A stretch of 64,000 bases of DNA from Nitrospinaceae bacterium (GTDB taxonomy: Bacteria; Nitrospinota; Nitrospinia; Nitrospinales; VA-1): assembly GCA_021604505.1 (NCBI GenBank), contig BQJC01000001.1, positions 1,261,501 through 1,325,500 of the forward strand, read 5' to 3'. Of the stretch, positions 1 through 8,900 are shown in pieces; the first letter of the stretch is position 1; each line of letters opens with the position of its first letter. Below the pieces are notes generated by a model. It was not told where the DNA came from. It searched no databases and saw nothing but the letters and a program-made list of their open reading frames with translations. The translations under genes were made by a program, and so were the position numbers.

Positions 1-2
1 GA

Positions 3-638
3 GCGGATGGAATCACCGTTCACTTGAGGGAAGACCGCAGGCATATCCAGGATCACGATCTGTACCGGATTCGGTCTGCGATAAAAACCAAGCTGAATCT
101 CGAGATGGCGCCTGTGGAAGAAATGGTGCGGATTGCCCTTGAGTCGCGTCCATACCAGGTATCGCTTGTTCCTGAAAAACGCCAGGAAATCACCACCGAA
201 GGTGGCTTGGACGTATTTTCCCAGATAGAAAATCTCATTGCAGTGAAAAACAGATTGCAGGCCGGTGGAATTTTATTCAGCTTGTTCGTGGACCCCGATC
301 CCAAGCAAATTGCAGCGGCGGCAAAGGTCGGAGCGGACAGCATCGAAATAAATACCGGAGCTTACTCCGAGTTGAACGATAAAGTAGCCGTGGAGGCGGC
401 TTTAAGCAAAATCCGCGAGGCCGCAATGCAGGCATCCGCCTTGAAATTGCGAGTGTTCGCGGGGCATGGCTTGACCTGTGAAAATGTCAAACCCATTGCC
501 GAGGTTTCAGAAATTGAAGAGCTGAATATCGGCCACCATATCGTTTCCCGGGCGGTTTTTTGCGGCATGGAGAACGCCGTCAGAGAAATGATCCTGACCC
601 TCAATCAGTTTTCGAGCCATGAAGTTGGGCAATCGTAG
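3..638 (+). CDS. pdxJ: Pyridoxine 5'-phosphate synthase, 5'-truncated by window edge
   Basis: PdxJ condenses 1-deoxyxylulose 5-phosphate with 3-amino-2-oxopropyl phosphate to make pyridoxine 5'-phosphate, the last step of the DXP-dependent vitamin B6 route in the cytosol. The frame is open from base 3 and begins with ADGITVHLREDRRHI, the conserved family block around the catalytic His and Arg residues. The start codon therefore lies upstream of the window, and the in-frame TTG at 24 is not the start. The later block VFAGHGLTCENV, the EELNIGHHIVSRAVF stretch near the C-terminus, and the glycine/alanine barrel pattern fit a TIM-barrel PdxJ. Only roughly the first 35-40 residues appear to be missing. 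The call is firm. Confidence 0.93.
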   Translation, partial: ADGITVHLREDRRHIQDHDLYRIRSAIKTKLNLEMAPVEEMVRIALESRPYQVSLVPEKRQEITTEGGLDVFSQIENLIAVKNRLQAGGILFSLFVDPDPKQIAAAAKVGADSIEINTGAYSELNDKVAVEAALSKIREAAMQASALKLRVFAGHGLTCENVKPIAEVSEIEELNIGHHIVSRAVFCGMENAVREMILTLNQFSSHEVGQS

Positions 639-728
639 TCTTTTTGCTGAGGTTGGAAATAAAAGCACTTCTTTTCAGATGGCATAAAATTTGCGTTTTA
701 ACTTTTTAATCATATATTTGCCAACAAA

Positions 729-1544
729 TTGACGGAAGACAAGCTTATGGTTATGAGCCAGAAAGATCCAAAAATTGCAGAAGAAAATATCGCCGTAAGA
801 GAAAAGGCTTCAATCATTGCCAGAGAATTCGACCGGACCGTGAATACCTTTAAAAGAGTATTGGAGTTCAAGGAAAAATACGGCAAAAATCTGGAGGAGA
901 AATTTGAGGATTTGAAAATCAGTTTAAAAGAAAACCTGGAAGAACTGGAAGAGGTCAATCAAAATATTGAAGTCTTCGATACCAACAGCGAAAAAATAAT
1001 CATCCATCTCAAACAACTGGAAGAAGATGAAAAAAAATACACCGACCAATACGAGAAGCTATTGCGCGGAGTAGGGGTGGAAGAAAGAAATCTGGAGGCA
1101 GAAAATTCAGATAATTCCCACTCTCCCTCATCCAATGAGTCGGATGAATATGAAAGGGAACTCAGTAAAATTTTAATGAAACGCCGAGAGGAGTTTCTTG
1201 AGAATTTAAAAAGCAATTTTGACAAATTAGATGAAAAACTGGCATCGATAGGCACCTTGAAAAAGGAACTCGACGAATCGCGGACCGAAATCAGCCAAAG
1301 GAAACTGCAAGCCCTGGATAAGAAAAAGGAAATGGAGGAAAAGGGAAAGAAACTGGTCAAAGAAGTCGGAAGATTAGAAAGTGAATTGGAGACAACCATC
1401 CGCGAGGAAAAAACTTTAATAGCTGAATTTTCCCGGATTGTGAGCCATGTGGAAAATTCCCTGGAATTGGATGAGACCACGGATTCCGTATTGTTTTCCG
1501 CTCTATCCATTGCCGAATCCCCTGAAAACACGCCCGCAGACTAG
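729..1544 (+). CDS. Coiled-coil protein of unknown function
   Basis: I do not recognise a family. The product is about 271 residues, almost entirely charged and helical, rich in Glu, Lys and Leu with heptad-like spacing from residue 20 to about 245. It has no signal peptide, membrane segment or catalytic motif. The start is uncertain: TTG at 729, or ATG at 747 or 753, which would trim 6 or 8 residues. It sits 90 bp after pdxJ on the same strand. A promoter and a long leader separate it from the downstream gap gene, so it is probably not in the gap operon. Low-complexity coiled coils give many false similarity hits, so a structural or adaptor role is only a guess. Confidence 0.7.
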   Translation: MTEDKLMVMSQKDPKIAEENIAVREKASIIAREFDRTVNTFKRVLEFKEKYGKNLEEKFEDLKISLKENLEELEEVNQNIEVFDTNSEKIIIHLKQLEEDEKKYTDQYEKLLRGVGVEERNLEAENSDNSHSPSSNESDEYERELSKILMKRREEFLENLKSNFDKLDEKLASIGTLKKELDESRTEISQRKLQALDKKKEMEEKGKKLVKEVGRLESELETTIREEKTLIAEFSRIVSHVENSLELDETTDSVLFSALSIAESPENTPAD

Positions 1545-1603
1545 TCGCCTTTTATGGAGAAACTTTTTGTTATCGGAACTCCAGATAAAACAAAAGGTAT
1601 TTG

Positions 1604-1632
1604 TTGACTTGGATTTGTAAATTTTGCATAAT
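1604..1632 (+). promoter_or_regulatory. Sigma-70-type promoter of the gap operon
   Basis: TTGACT at 1604-1609 and CATAAT at 1627-1632 are separated by exactly 17 bp. This is a good match to a housekeeping promoter, placed about 225 bp upstream of gap. It implies a long 5' leader. Confidence 0.6.
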
Positions 1633-1856
1633 CTGTCCCGGAAAGCAGAAATATTGCCCTTTTAGTTGAATTTTTGCCTTAATAAGGTCCGCCCGAGGAC
1701 TGCTTAATACAGCGGTGTAATTTTATTAAGCAAAGCCTGCAACTCTTTCATTCCCAGGAATCAATCCCGTTTTTCAAGGCCCATTAAATCTGGTTTCCAA
1801 TCTGGGTTGCTGGAAATACTTTTCGTCGTTTTTTAGATACACAGGAGGTTGAATTA
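1633..1856 (+). promoter_or_regulatory. Long gap leader with inverted repeat
   Basis: No gene is seen between 1545 and 1856. Downstream of the promoter, TGCTTAAT at 1701-1708 and ATTAAGCA at 1725-1732 form a perfect 8-bp inverted repeat with a 16-nt loop. A small GTCC/GGAC hairpin precedes it at about 1687-1700. A strong AGGAGG ribosome-binding site at about 1843-1848 decides the gap start at 1857. The leader could fold and influence gap expression. I do not recognise a known riboswitch. Confidence 0.4.
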
Positions 1857-2873
1857 ATGTCAGTCAAGGTTGCCATCAATGGATTCGGAAGAATTGGCAG
1901 AAATGTCTATCGGTGTGTCCTGAACGATAAGGAATGCAGCGACATAGAAGTTGTTGCCATCAATGATCTGACGGATGCCGAGTCCTTGGCGCATTTATTC
2001 AAATACGATTCCGTCCAGGGCGTGAACCGGGCGGAGGTGAAGTCGGAGGGAAAGAATTTAGTCGTCAACGGAAAAACCGTTCAGGTGCTGTCGGAACGCG
2101 ACCCTGAAAAGCTTCCCTGGAAAGATTTGGGTGTGGATATCGTCATTGAATCCACGGGGTTTTTTACCAACCGCGAAGGAGCTGGAAAGCATCTTAAGGC
2201 CGGAGCCAAAAAGGTGGTCATCTCCGCTCCCGCGACTGAACCCGATGTGACCCTTGTACTGGGCGTCAATGAAGAAGTGTACGATAAAGAAAAGCACGAT
2301 ATCGTCTCCAACGCATCGTGCACCACCAACTGCCTGGCGCCTGTGGCCCGGGTCCTGCACGAAAAACTGGGCATAAAGCGGGGCCTGATGACGACCATTC
2401 ACTCTTACACCAATGACCAGAAAATTTTGGACCTGCCGCATAAGGATCTTCGGCGGGCCAGGGCGGCAAACCTGTCGATGATTCCGACCACCACCGGAGC
2501 CGCACGCGCGGTTTCCCTGGTTTTGCCGGAGCTGAAGGGCAAGCTGGATGGCATGGCCATTCGTGTCCCGACCCCCAATGTGTCGCTGGTGGATTTGGTT
2601 GTGGAAGTGGAAAAGGACACCTCTGCCGAGGAAGTGAACCAACTCTTCAGAGAAGAAAGCGCCCATCGGTTGAAGCACATTTTGCGGGTCGAAGACAGCC
2701 CCCTGGTGTCGGTCGATTTCAATGGGGACGATTCATCTTCCATTGTAGACGGGCTTTCCACTAAAATCATCGACAAGAGGATGGTCAAGGTCCTTTCCTG
2801 GTATGACAATGAATGGGGCTATTCGTCGCGGGTAAAAGATTTGATCAAATTCATTGTCAAACAGGGGATTTAA
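1857..2873 (+). CDS. gap: Glyceraldehyde-3-phosphate dehydrogenase, type I
   Basis: The enzyme interconverts glyceraldehyde 3-phosphate and 1,3-bisphosphoglycerate with NAD(P) and phosphate in cytosolic glycolysis, gluconeogenesis or the Calvin cycle. The 338-residue length is standard. The Rossmann motif GFGRIGR lies at 9-15. The catalytic block SNASCTTNCLAP places the active-site Cys at 155. HSYTNDQ and the C-terminal block WYDNEWGYSSRV are also present. The ATG follows an AGGAGG ribosome-binding site. tpiA starts 6 bp after the stop codon and secG follows, so these three genes are probably one transcript. Phosphoglycerate kinase, often found between gap and tpiA, is absent here and lies at 24.6-26.1 kb. 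Confidence 0.97.
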   Translation: MSVKVAINGFGRIGRNVYRCVLNDKECSDIEVVAINDLTDAESLAHLFKYDSVQGVNRAEVKSEGKNLVVNGKTVQVLSERDPEKLPWKDLGVDIVIESTGFFTNREGAGKHLKAGAKKVVISAPATEPDVTLVLGVNEEVYDKEKHDIVSNASCTTNCLAPVARVLHEKLGIKRGLMTTIHSYTNDQKILDLPHKDLRRARAANLSMIPTTTGAARAVSLVLPELKGKLDGMAIRVPTPNVSLVDLVVEVEKDTSAEEVNQLFREESAHRLKHILRVEDSPLVSVDFNGDDSSSIVDGLSTKIIDKRMVKVLSWYDNEWGYSSRVKDLIKFIVKQGI

Positions 2874-2879
2874 AATGAC

Positions 2880-3635
2880 ATGAGAAGACCTGTCATCGCC
2901 GGGAATTGGAAAATGAACCTGCTCCAATCCGAAGCCGAAGATTTGGTCATGAAATTGCTGGAACGGAAAGATTTGTTCCAAAAGGTGGATGTTGTTTTAG
3001 CACCGCCATTTACGGCTTTAAGGGTCGTCCATGAGCTGATAAAAAACTCAGCCATCCAGCTGGCGGGGCAAAATCTTTATTTTGAGCCGAAGGGCGCATG
3101 GACCGGGGAAATTTCAGCGGCGATGCTAAAAGATGCAGGTTGTCAATTTGTTATCCTCGGGCATTCCGAGCGCAGGCAATTTTTTCAGGAAGGCGATGCG
3201 TTAATAAATCAGAAAATCAAAGCCGCTCTGAAAAATGAACTGCAGGTCATTTTTTGTGTCGGAGAAACCCTGGAAGAAAGGCGGTTGGAAAAAACCCGGG
3301 AGGTTGTAATGAATCAACTGGAAAAAGGATTGGAAGCGTTGACCGGCAAAGATATTGAAAGTATCGTGGTTGCTTACGAGCCGGTTTGGGCGATTGGTAC
3401 AGGGAAAACAGCGACCCCGGAACAAGCTCAGGAAGTCCATTGTTTTGCCAGGAAGTTTTTTGACAATAAGTTCGGAAAGTCAACATCTGAAGCCGTCAGA
3501 ATTCAGTATGGCGGAAGCGTGACCGCAGGGAATAGTGCAAGCTTATTAGGTCAGAAGGATATTGACGGAGCTTTGGTGGGGTCGGCCAGTCTCGACGCAG
3601 AGTCTTTCACTGCCATCATCAACTCCGCTGATTAA
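2880..3635 (+). CDS. tpiA: Triosephosphate isomerase
   Basis: TpiA interconverts dihydroxyacetone phosphate and glyceraldehyde 3-phosphate. The 251-residue protein has the phosphate-binding GNWKMN motif with catalytic Lys 11, the catalytic His 95 in ILGHSERR, the catalytic Glu 167 in AYEPVWAIGTGKTAT, and the C-terminal YGGSV phosphate loop. Nothing essential is missing. It starts 6 bp downstream of gap, which argues for translational coupling, and the secG start follows 27 bp after its stop. Confidence 0.97.
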   Translation: MRRPVIAGNWKMNLLQSEAEDLVMKLLERKDLFQKVDVVLAPPFTALRVVHELIKNSAIQLAGQNLYFEPKGAWTGEISAAMLKDAGCQFVILGHSERRQFFQEGDALINQKIKAALKNELQVIFCVGETLEERRLEKTREVVMNQLEKGLEALTGKDIESIVVAYEPVWAIGTGKTATPEQAQEVHCFARKFFDNKFGKSTSEAVRIQYGGSVTAGNSASLLGQKDIDGALVGSASLDAESFTAIINSAD

Positions 3636-3662
3636 CTAAAATTTGGGAGGTTTTTACTGCTG

Positions 3663-3983
3663 ATGCAGACTGTCATTACTGTATTTCATGTTGTCGGAGC
3701 GTTGCTGTTAATTGTCGTGATCCTTCTGCAGGCCGGAAAAGGCGCGGCAATGGGGTCTGGACTGGGAGGCGGAAGCAGTCAGACGATGTTTGGCAGTAGC
3801 GGCGCTGGAAACTTTTTGACCAAATTAACGACCGGGATAGCCATTTTGTTCATGATCACATCCTTAACGCTTGCAACACTCTCAAGCAAGAAGGACTCCC
3901 GTTCTGTCATGCAAGGGGTTGAAGAGCCGGCCAAGGGGCAGGAACCGCCAGTGGAACCTTCTCCCTTAAACCAGGCTGAATGA
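3663..3983 (+). CDS. secG: Preprotein translocase subunit SecG
   Basis: SecG is the small inner-membrane subunit of the SecYEG export channel and helps SecA-driven translocation. The 106-residue product has two hydrophobic segments (about 3-23 and 52-74). They flank the typical Gly/Ser-rich loop with [17 protein letters not shown], which is diagnostic for the family. A polar, proline-containing tail follows the second segment. A GGGAGG-like ribosome-binding site lies about 10 bp before the ATG. SecG commonly follows tpiA in bacteria, which supports the call. tRNA-Leu follows 14 bp downstream. Confidence 0.93.
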   Translation: MQTVITVFHVVGALLLIVVILLQAGKGAAMGSGLGGGSSQTMFGSSGAGNFLTKLTTGIAILFMITSLTLATLSSKKDSRSVMQGVEEPAKGQEPPVEPSPLNQAE

Positions 3984-3997
3984 CATTCACTTAGAAA

Positions 3998-4079
3998 GCC
4001 GATGTGGTGGAACTGGTAGACACGTGCGCTTGAGGGGCGTATGGAGCGATCCGTGGGAGTTCGAATCTCCCCATCGGCA
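3998..4079 (+). tRNA. tRNA-Leu (GAG anticodon)
   Basis: A class II tRNA of about 82 nt. The acceptor arms GCCGATG (3998-4004) and CATCGGC (4072-4078) pair perfectly and are followed by discriminator A. The anticodon stem TGCGC/GCGTA encloses the loop TTGAGGG, giving anticodon GAG. A long variable arm and a T arm GGGAG-TTCGAAT-CTCCC are present. CCA is not encoded. A run of seven T starts at about 4085 and may help termination. Confidence 0.95.
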
Positions 4080-4189
4080 CTCAGTTTTTTTCGTGGTTTT
4101 TCCGGTTTTGGTGCCTGAAATATTTTGATTTATCGGTGAAATATATATATTGAATCGGCTGGATTCCTTTTAATAGCCGGGCCGCGATC

Positions 4190-5227
4190 ATGGATTTATT
4201 CAAATCAATCAAAAAGTCTGATAAAAAAACTCCCCCTGAAAAGGATGCTACCATGGAATTTAACGAGCGCGTCTCCCGCCTTCTCATGGTGTGTATTGAT
4301 GGCATTTGTAAGTTGATTCCTGAAAAGGAAACTCTGTTTGAAAATCTGCAAAGCCTCGGTAAAGTGGTGAGAAAAGCAACCCGCCCCAAACCCCCCGCAG
4401 GTCTCGCGAAAGACATCGAAGACTTTTTCATCCGTCAGCATTTAGAAACCAGTTTTCTGGAAACAAAAAATGAAACGGTGAAACAGATCGTTCTCGATCT
4501 TACGGACACGATCAAAGAGATCACCACCACCACCGGGGATCTCGACAACAAGATGCAGTCGAGTATCGAGGAAATTCAAGCGGCAGGGGACATTGAGGAT
4601 ATTTTAGCGCTCAAAGATGCGATTGTTATGGAAATTAACAAGGTGAGGGTTAATTCGCAATCCATCAAAACGGAACTCAATGAATACCGCAAGACCACGC
4701 AATCTTTATCCTCAAAACTCGAGCAAACGGAAGCCAAAGCGCTTGTGGATTCCCTCACCAATGTTCTGAATAGAAATGCCTACAACATGAAAATTGGCCA
4801 GATGGTCCGGGAGTTTCCAAGATTGAAGGAACACTTTTGTCTGTTGGTTGTCGACATTGATTTTTTTAAGAAGTTTAACGACAAATATGGGCATAAGGCG
4901 GGGGACCGGGTTCTGCGGTCGGTGTCGTCGTCGATTCAGGAGACCCTTCGAGCTTCAGATCTGGTGTTTCGCTATGGCGGCGAAGAATTTGTTATCTTGC
5001 TAAGCGGTATTCAACTCGATAACGCGGTAAAGTTGGCGGAAAAAATTCGCCAGGGAGTTGAAAAGGATTATTTTATTGATAAAGACCGCAAAATGAAAGT
5101 GACCATCAGTCTGGGGGTGGCCTGTGTCAGAGACGATGATACCGAACTCACCCTGTTTGAGCGAGCCGACAAAGCCTTATATTTGGCTAAAGAGAACGGA
5201 AGAAATCGAGTGGAAGTCGGGGCGTGA
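4190..5227 (+). CDS. Diguanylate cyclase (GGDEF domain)
   Basis: The C-terminal GGDEF domain should make cyclic di-GMP from two GTP. The active-site motif reads GGEEF at 263-267. An RASD inhibitory-site motif (RxxD) lies at 254-257, exactly five residues upstream, which predicts product feedback inhibition. The metal and GTP region VDIDFFKKFND at about 221-231 is intact. The N-terminal 180 residues are helical and charged with no recognised sensor domain. A coiled-coil-like stretch at 100-180 may drive dimerisation. No membrane segment or signal peptide is seen, so it is cytoplasmic. It stands alone, about 110 bp after tRNA-Leu. A shorter product starting at the ATG at 4253 is possible. Confidence 0.9.
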   Translation: MDLFKSIKKSDKKTPPEKDATMEFNERVSRLLMVCIDGICKLIPEKETLFENLQSLGKVVRKATRPKPPAGLAKDIEDFFIRQHLETSFLETKNETVKQIVLDLTDTIKEITTTTGDLDNKMQSSIEEIQAAGDIEDILALKDAIVMEINKVRVNSQSIKTELNEYRKTTQSLSSKLEQTEAKALVDSLTNVLNRNAYNMKIGQMVREFPRLKEHFCLLVVDIDFFKKFNDKYGHKAGDRVLRSVSSSIQETLRASDLVFRYGGEEFVILLSGIQLDNAVKLAEKIRQGVEKDYFIDKDRKMKVTISLGVACVRDDDTELTLFERADKALYLAKENGRNRVEVGA

Positions 5228-5371
5228 TGAGAATCCCGGAAAGTCCGCGAGCCGCTTATATTTATTTCATTCATCGATTGGGAAACCGGCCTGATTCCAC
5301 ACAATTCCTAAGGTTGTAAGTCAACTCCGCAGATTCCCTTTCCGCTTAAAAGGATACAGCTCCGGTTTCAC

Positions 5372-5731
5372 ATGCAAAGCACCACGCTCGGAGAATTATT
5401 TTTCAATCCAGGCTTTCTTTCCATTTTTTTCGCCATCCTGGTCACCATTGCCAATGTGATGATCGGGGTCAGCATGCTTCCGGCGGACAAAAGACGAAAG
5501 CGGTATAAATTTCACCGCTACGTATTTTTTGCGGTTCTCCTGATATACGGATATTTTCTGGCTTGGAATCACTTTTCTCTCGGCAAAAACAGCCTGCTTA
5601 ATTTTTTCGTTTTCGTTTACTTTGCCTGCATCATTCCCCTCAGCAGAAAAGCCAATGTCACAGCCCACGCAATCATATCCTCGGTTGGCCTGGTTTTATT
5701 GACCCTGGTGGCTGTCCTCCATATGGGTTGA
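5372..5731 (+). CDS. Small polytopic membrane protein
   Basis: This 119-residue protein has four likely membrane helices (about 15-37, 47-67, 72-88 and 97-117). Histidines occur near helix ends: FHRY after the first loop, WNHF, TAHAI, and LHMG at the terminus. This pattern resembles small heme- or quinone-associated membrane proteins, but I cannot assign a family. It lies upstream of the flavoprotein and the Rieske/cytochrome b cluster on the same strand, so a link to respiration is possible and only inferred. The ribosome-binding site is weak. Confidence 0.65.
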   Translation: MQSTTLGELFFNPGFLSIFFAILVTIANVMIGVSMLPADKRRKRYKFHRYVFFAVLLIYGYFLAWNHFSLGKNSLLNFFVFVYFACIIPLSRKANVTAHAIISSVGLVLLTLVAVLHMG

Positions 5732-5863
5732 TATCGGTCCCCCTAAAGCGCCTTCATTCCTTCCCATGTTTATTTACTTGCTAGACCTCCCCGGCGTTGC
5801 CTCGCACTTAACAAGTGTGCTCTAATACCTTGAGATTCCAACTTAAAAGAGATTTACAGGTTT

Positions 5864-7231
5864 ATGGATGAATTTGAGATTGCCATTTTAGGGGCCGGTA
5901 TTTCCGGTATTTCCGCAGCCCAGCGCGCTGCGGAATCAGGCGCCAGAGTGTGCCTCATAGAGAAAGACAGGATTGGCGGCAGATGTGTGCATCAAGGGCT
6001 GTTTCCTTACATGCGCATGATGAATCAAATAGTGATTAATGGAAGCGGTGCTTCTCAACGAGAGGCTGGTGGAAGGGGCAGGGAAGAAATTTCTAAATTA
6101 TTTGAAGACACAATTCAATTTTCTCAGGAAATTTCAAAAAAACGCGAGGCGGCTTTAAAAGAAAGTGGAGTGCATATCGAAACCGGTGAGGGGACTCTGA
6201 TTGGGCCAAATGAAATCCGAATTCTAGGCCCTATGGAAGAAAAAGTAGTCAAGGCTCAAAAAATTATTGTAGCGACCGGTTCCGATATGGAAGCTCCGGC
6301 AACCATGCCCTTCGATGGCGAGAGAATCATTTCCTGCGACGAGGTGTTTAAAGTCGGCAAGGCCCCTGACAGTGTATTGATTCTCGGCGGCGGTGGAGCC
6401 GGGTGCGAACTGGCATCTTTGTACAATAGGCTGGGAAGTAAAACCTTTCTGAGTGATGAGGCGTCCCGCTTGCTTCAGGATCAGGACACGGACATCATCG
6501 AAGCGGCGGAGGGAGGAATGAAGAAGCAAAAAGTAAAAATGCTTCTCAATAAAAAAGTTGTCTCAATTTTTAAAGATGAGAGCGCCATCGATATCTCCCT
6601 CGACGGAGGCGTGAAGTTCGCCGTTCAAACCATGGTTCTGATGTCAGGAAGAAAAGCCCGGACCCAAAATCTGGGTGCGGATGCCATCGGCGTTCGTATC
6701 GGCGAGAAAAGGCAGATTCTGGTCGATGAAAAACAGGAAACAACCGTAAACGGAGTGTATGCTGTAGGAAGTGTTACTGGCCGTGCTTCTTTCCACGGCC
6801 TTTCAGAAGAAGAGGGGAGAGTCGCCGTGGAAAACGCCTTGGGCAAAAAAGCTTCCCTGAATAAAGACTGGATTCCACGGATTGTATACACCCATCCGGA
6901 AATTGCGACTGTGGGTTGTCATGCTCAGGATGCCCACCACAAGGGGTTCCGGGCAGTAGAAGGAATATGTACAAATAATCAACTTGAGCCTTCTTTAATT
7001 CGTGCCGGAGATGCCGGGTTGTTTAAAATTGTTGCCGACAAAACGTCCCGGAAAATCATCGGCGGGCAGATTGTTTCAAGTCGCGCATCAGAATTTATCC
7101 CTTTGATATTGTTATCGATAAAAAGAGGGTTGCCGGTGAGTTCGCTGGCCAGATTGTCCTGCGGAATTTCGACACCGCTTCAAGGAATTCGGGAAGCGGC
7201 GAGAGCTTGTGTTCAGGCGTTGAGAATCTGA
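5864..7231 (+). CDS. Dihydrolipoamide-dehydrogenase-like flavoprotein without redox disulfide
   Basis: The fold is that of the pyridine-nucleotide disulfide oxidoreductases. The FAD motif GAGISG is at 10-15, an NAD(P) motif GGGGAGCE lies at about residue 170, and the dimerisation domain begins near YTHPEIATVG. The 455-residue length is normal. Three hallmarks are altered. The active-site motif, normally GGTCxxxGCxPSK, reads GGRCVHQGLFPYM, keeping Cys 41 and replacing the second Cys with Leu 46. The second FAD motif reads VYAVGSV where an Asp is usual. The C-terminal His-Pro-Thr...Glu catalytic segment is replaced by CGISTPLQG. It therefore cannot do lipoamide-type disulfide chemistry. An NAD(P)H:quinone or one-electron transfer role is conceivable. 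It lies 140 bp upstream of the Rieske gene. Confidence 0.85.
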   Translation: MDEFEIAILGAGISGISAAQRAAESGARVCLIEKDRIGGRCVHQGLFPYMRMMNQIVINGSGASQREAGGRGREEISKLFEDTIQFSQEISKKREAALKESGVHIETGEGTLIGPNEIRILGPMEEKVVKAQKIIVATGSDMEAPATMPFDGERIISCDEVFKVGKAPDSVLILGGGGAGCELASLYNRLGSKTFLSDEASRLLQDQDTDIIEAAEGGMKKQKVKMLLNKKVVSIFKDESAIDISLDGGVKFAVQTMVLMSGRKARTQNLGADAIGVRIGEKRQILVDEKQETTVNGVYAVGSVTGRASFHGLSEEEGRVAVENALGKKASLNKDWIPRIVYTHPEIATVGCHAQDAHHKGFRAVEGICTNNQLEPSLIRAGDAGLFKIVADKTSRKIIGGQIVSSRASEFIPLILLSIKRGLPVSSLARLSCGISTPLQGIREAARACVQALRI

Positions 7232-7371
7232 CTGTGAAGGGCGTAATTGGAATTAACATCTTGTCTTGACTCGATTTTTCAATTATGTTAAAAACCAACT
7301 CTTTGAGTGACATTAGCTGGCGGTTTGCCTTGGCTTTCTACAATTTAACCACTTGAAAAATTAGGTTTTTT

Positions 7372-7941
7372 ATGGCTGAAACCACCGATCAAAAATCCCC
7401 TGCGCCTGCTAAAGCAAAGGGCAAGGGGAAAAAAGATAAAAAGGAATCACCGGTCGACAATTTGTACTCCCGCCGGGATTTTTTTTCCTTTGCTGGATGG
7501 GCCAGTTTTATGGGGGCCCTTGGATTGTCCTCGCTGTATTTTTTGCGCCTTCTTTTCCCCCGGGTTTTGTTCGAACCTTCCCCCATTTTTAAAGCGGGGT
7601 TGCCCAGTGATTACACCGTGGGTGAGGTGAGCACCAAATGGGTTAAGGACCAACGGGTATGGATCGTTCGCGATCAAGAAGGGATTTACGTTATTTTTGC
7701 TCTTTGCACGCATTTGGGGTGCACACCCCGATGGCTTAAAACCGAGAGCAAATACAAATGTCCGTGCCACGGAAGCGGCTTCACTAAAACGGGTATCAAT
7801 TTTGAAGGTCCGGCCCCAAGAGCGCTGGAGCGTTTAAAAATTTCGCTGGGTCCGGATGGCCAGATCGAAATCGATAAAAGCAAAAAATTTCTTTTCGAAA
7901 AGGATGAATGGGACAAACCCGAAGCCAAGCTGCGGGTTTAA
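7372..7941 (+). CDS. Rieske [2Fe-2S] protein of a cytochrome bc complex
   Basis: This is the electron-accepting subunit of the quinol-oxidising complex. Residues 1-28 form a Lys/Ala-rich cytosolic extension. SRRDFF at 33-38 is a Tat-type motif leading into the membrane anchor (about 39-62), so export by Tat is likely. The cluster-binding motifs CTHLGC (Cys 112, His 114, Cys 117) and CPCHGSG (Cys 130, Cys 132, His 133) are complete, and the two loop cysteines for the disulfide (117 and 132) are retained. The gene is followed by cytochrome b-type genes on the same strand. The lysine-rich leader is unusual in length. Confidence 0.95.
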   Translation: MAETTDQKSPAPAKAKGKGKKDKKESPVDNLYSRRDFFSFAGWASFMGALGLSSLYFLRLLFPRVLFEPSPIFKAGLPSDYTVGEVSTKWVKDQRVWIVRDQEGIYVIFALCTHLGCTPRWLKTESKYKCPCHGSGFTKTGINFEGPAPRALERLKISLGPDGQIEIDKSKKFLFEKDEWDKPEAKLRV

Positions 7942-8021
7942 ACGATTCGTTTTAAATTTAAATAGTCGTAAACTTAAGTTTTACTTGAGTTCACTCTCTT
8001 TTTTTATGGAGGGTTCGCGTT

Positions 8022-8855
8022 TTGGCAACAAAACAACCTGAAATCCCAAATATCGCCGAGATAATGGGTAAGATCAAAAGCGGCAAGATATTCAGCGATA
8101 TTGCAAAGTCAATCACCGAGTCGCAGGTGTGGACGTCCACGTTTCGGCATGGATATGCCGACACACCGCGAAACCGGGTTCTGCAAATTGCCAGTAACGT
8201 CTGGCTGCACCTGCATCCTGTAAAAATCCACCGTCATGCCCTGCGTATCAAGTTCACCTGGTGTATGGGAGGAATCACCTTTCTGCTGTTTTTATCGTTG
8301 GTGGTCACGGGCGTCATTCTCATGTTCTATTACCGCCCGGTGGGTGAGTATGCTTATTTCGATATGAAATATTTGCAATACGACGTTCCTTTCGGAATGT
8401 TGATGAGGAATATGCACCGCTGGGCCGCCCACGCAATGGTAATCACCGTGTGGCTTCATATGTTCCGGGTATTTCTGACAGGTTCCTACAAGCCGCCGCG
8501 CGAATTCAACTGGGTCATTGGCGTCTTTCTCGTCACCTTTACGCTCTTACTGAGTTTCACCGGATACCTTCTCCCTTGGGATCAGTTGGCTATGTGGGCG
8601 GTAACCGTTGGAACCAACATGGCTCGCGCCACACCGTTTCTGGGGCATGAAGGGCCGTTTCAGGAGTTTGTTTTTGGAGTCAGTCCCAGGTATGACGCCC
8701 GGTCTGCGTTGATTGGAGGAAGTATTGTAGGTCCCCCAGCGCTACTTAGATTCTATGTCTTGCATTGTATTTTCATTCCGCTGGTTGCCGGCGCCTTGAT
8801 GATCGTCCATTTTTGGCGGATAAGAAAAGACGGCGGGATTTCGGGTCCCCTTTAA
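8022..8855 (+). CDS. Cytochrome b6-like subunit (N-terminal half of cytochrome b)
   Basis: This is the di-heme core of the quinol oxidase. Four heme-ligand histidines are visible: His 132 and 146 (14 apart) and His 248 and 263 (15 apart, the b6-type spacing). Cys 81 lies in WCMGGIT, aligned with the cysteine that holds the extra covalent heme (heme ci/cn) in cytochrome b6, where the sequence is [19 protein letters not shown] and [16 protein letters not shown] are classic family blocks. The 277 residues include about 60 extra cytosolic residues at the N-terminus. The start is TTG at 8022, chosen because GGAGGG at 8008-8013 is well spaced. The remaining helices are in the next gene, so the cytochrome b is split. 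Confidence 0.95.
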   Translation: MATKQPEIPNIAEIMGKIKSGKIFSDIAKSITESQVWTSTFRHGYADTPRNRVLQIASNVWLHLHPVKIHRHALRIKFTWCMGGITFLLFLSLVVTGVILMFYYRPVGEYAYFDMKYLQYDVPFGMLMRNMHRWAAHAMVITVWLHMFRVFLTGSYKPPREFNWVIGVFLVTFTLLLSFTGYLLPWDQLAMWAVTVGTNMARATPFLGHEGPFQEFVFGVSPRYDARSALIGGSIVGPPALLRFYVLHCIFIPLVAGALMIVHFWRIRKDGGISGPL

Positions 8856-8900
8856 TTTTTCAGCAGATAATTTTTGGTTTAATGGGAAAGGATTTGTTCT

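Noticed and set aside
24-26. TTG at 24 as the start of pdxJ
   Set aside because: The conserved family sequence continues upstream to the window edge in the same frame, so the gene is simply truncated by the window.
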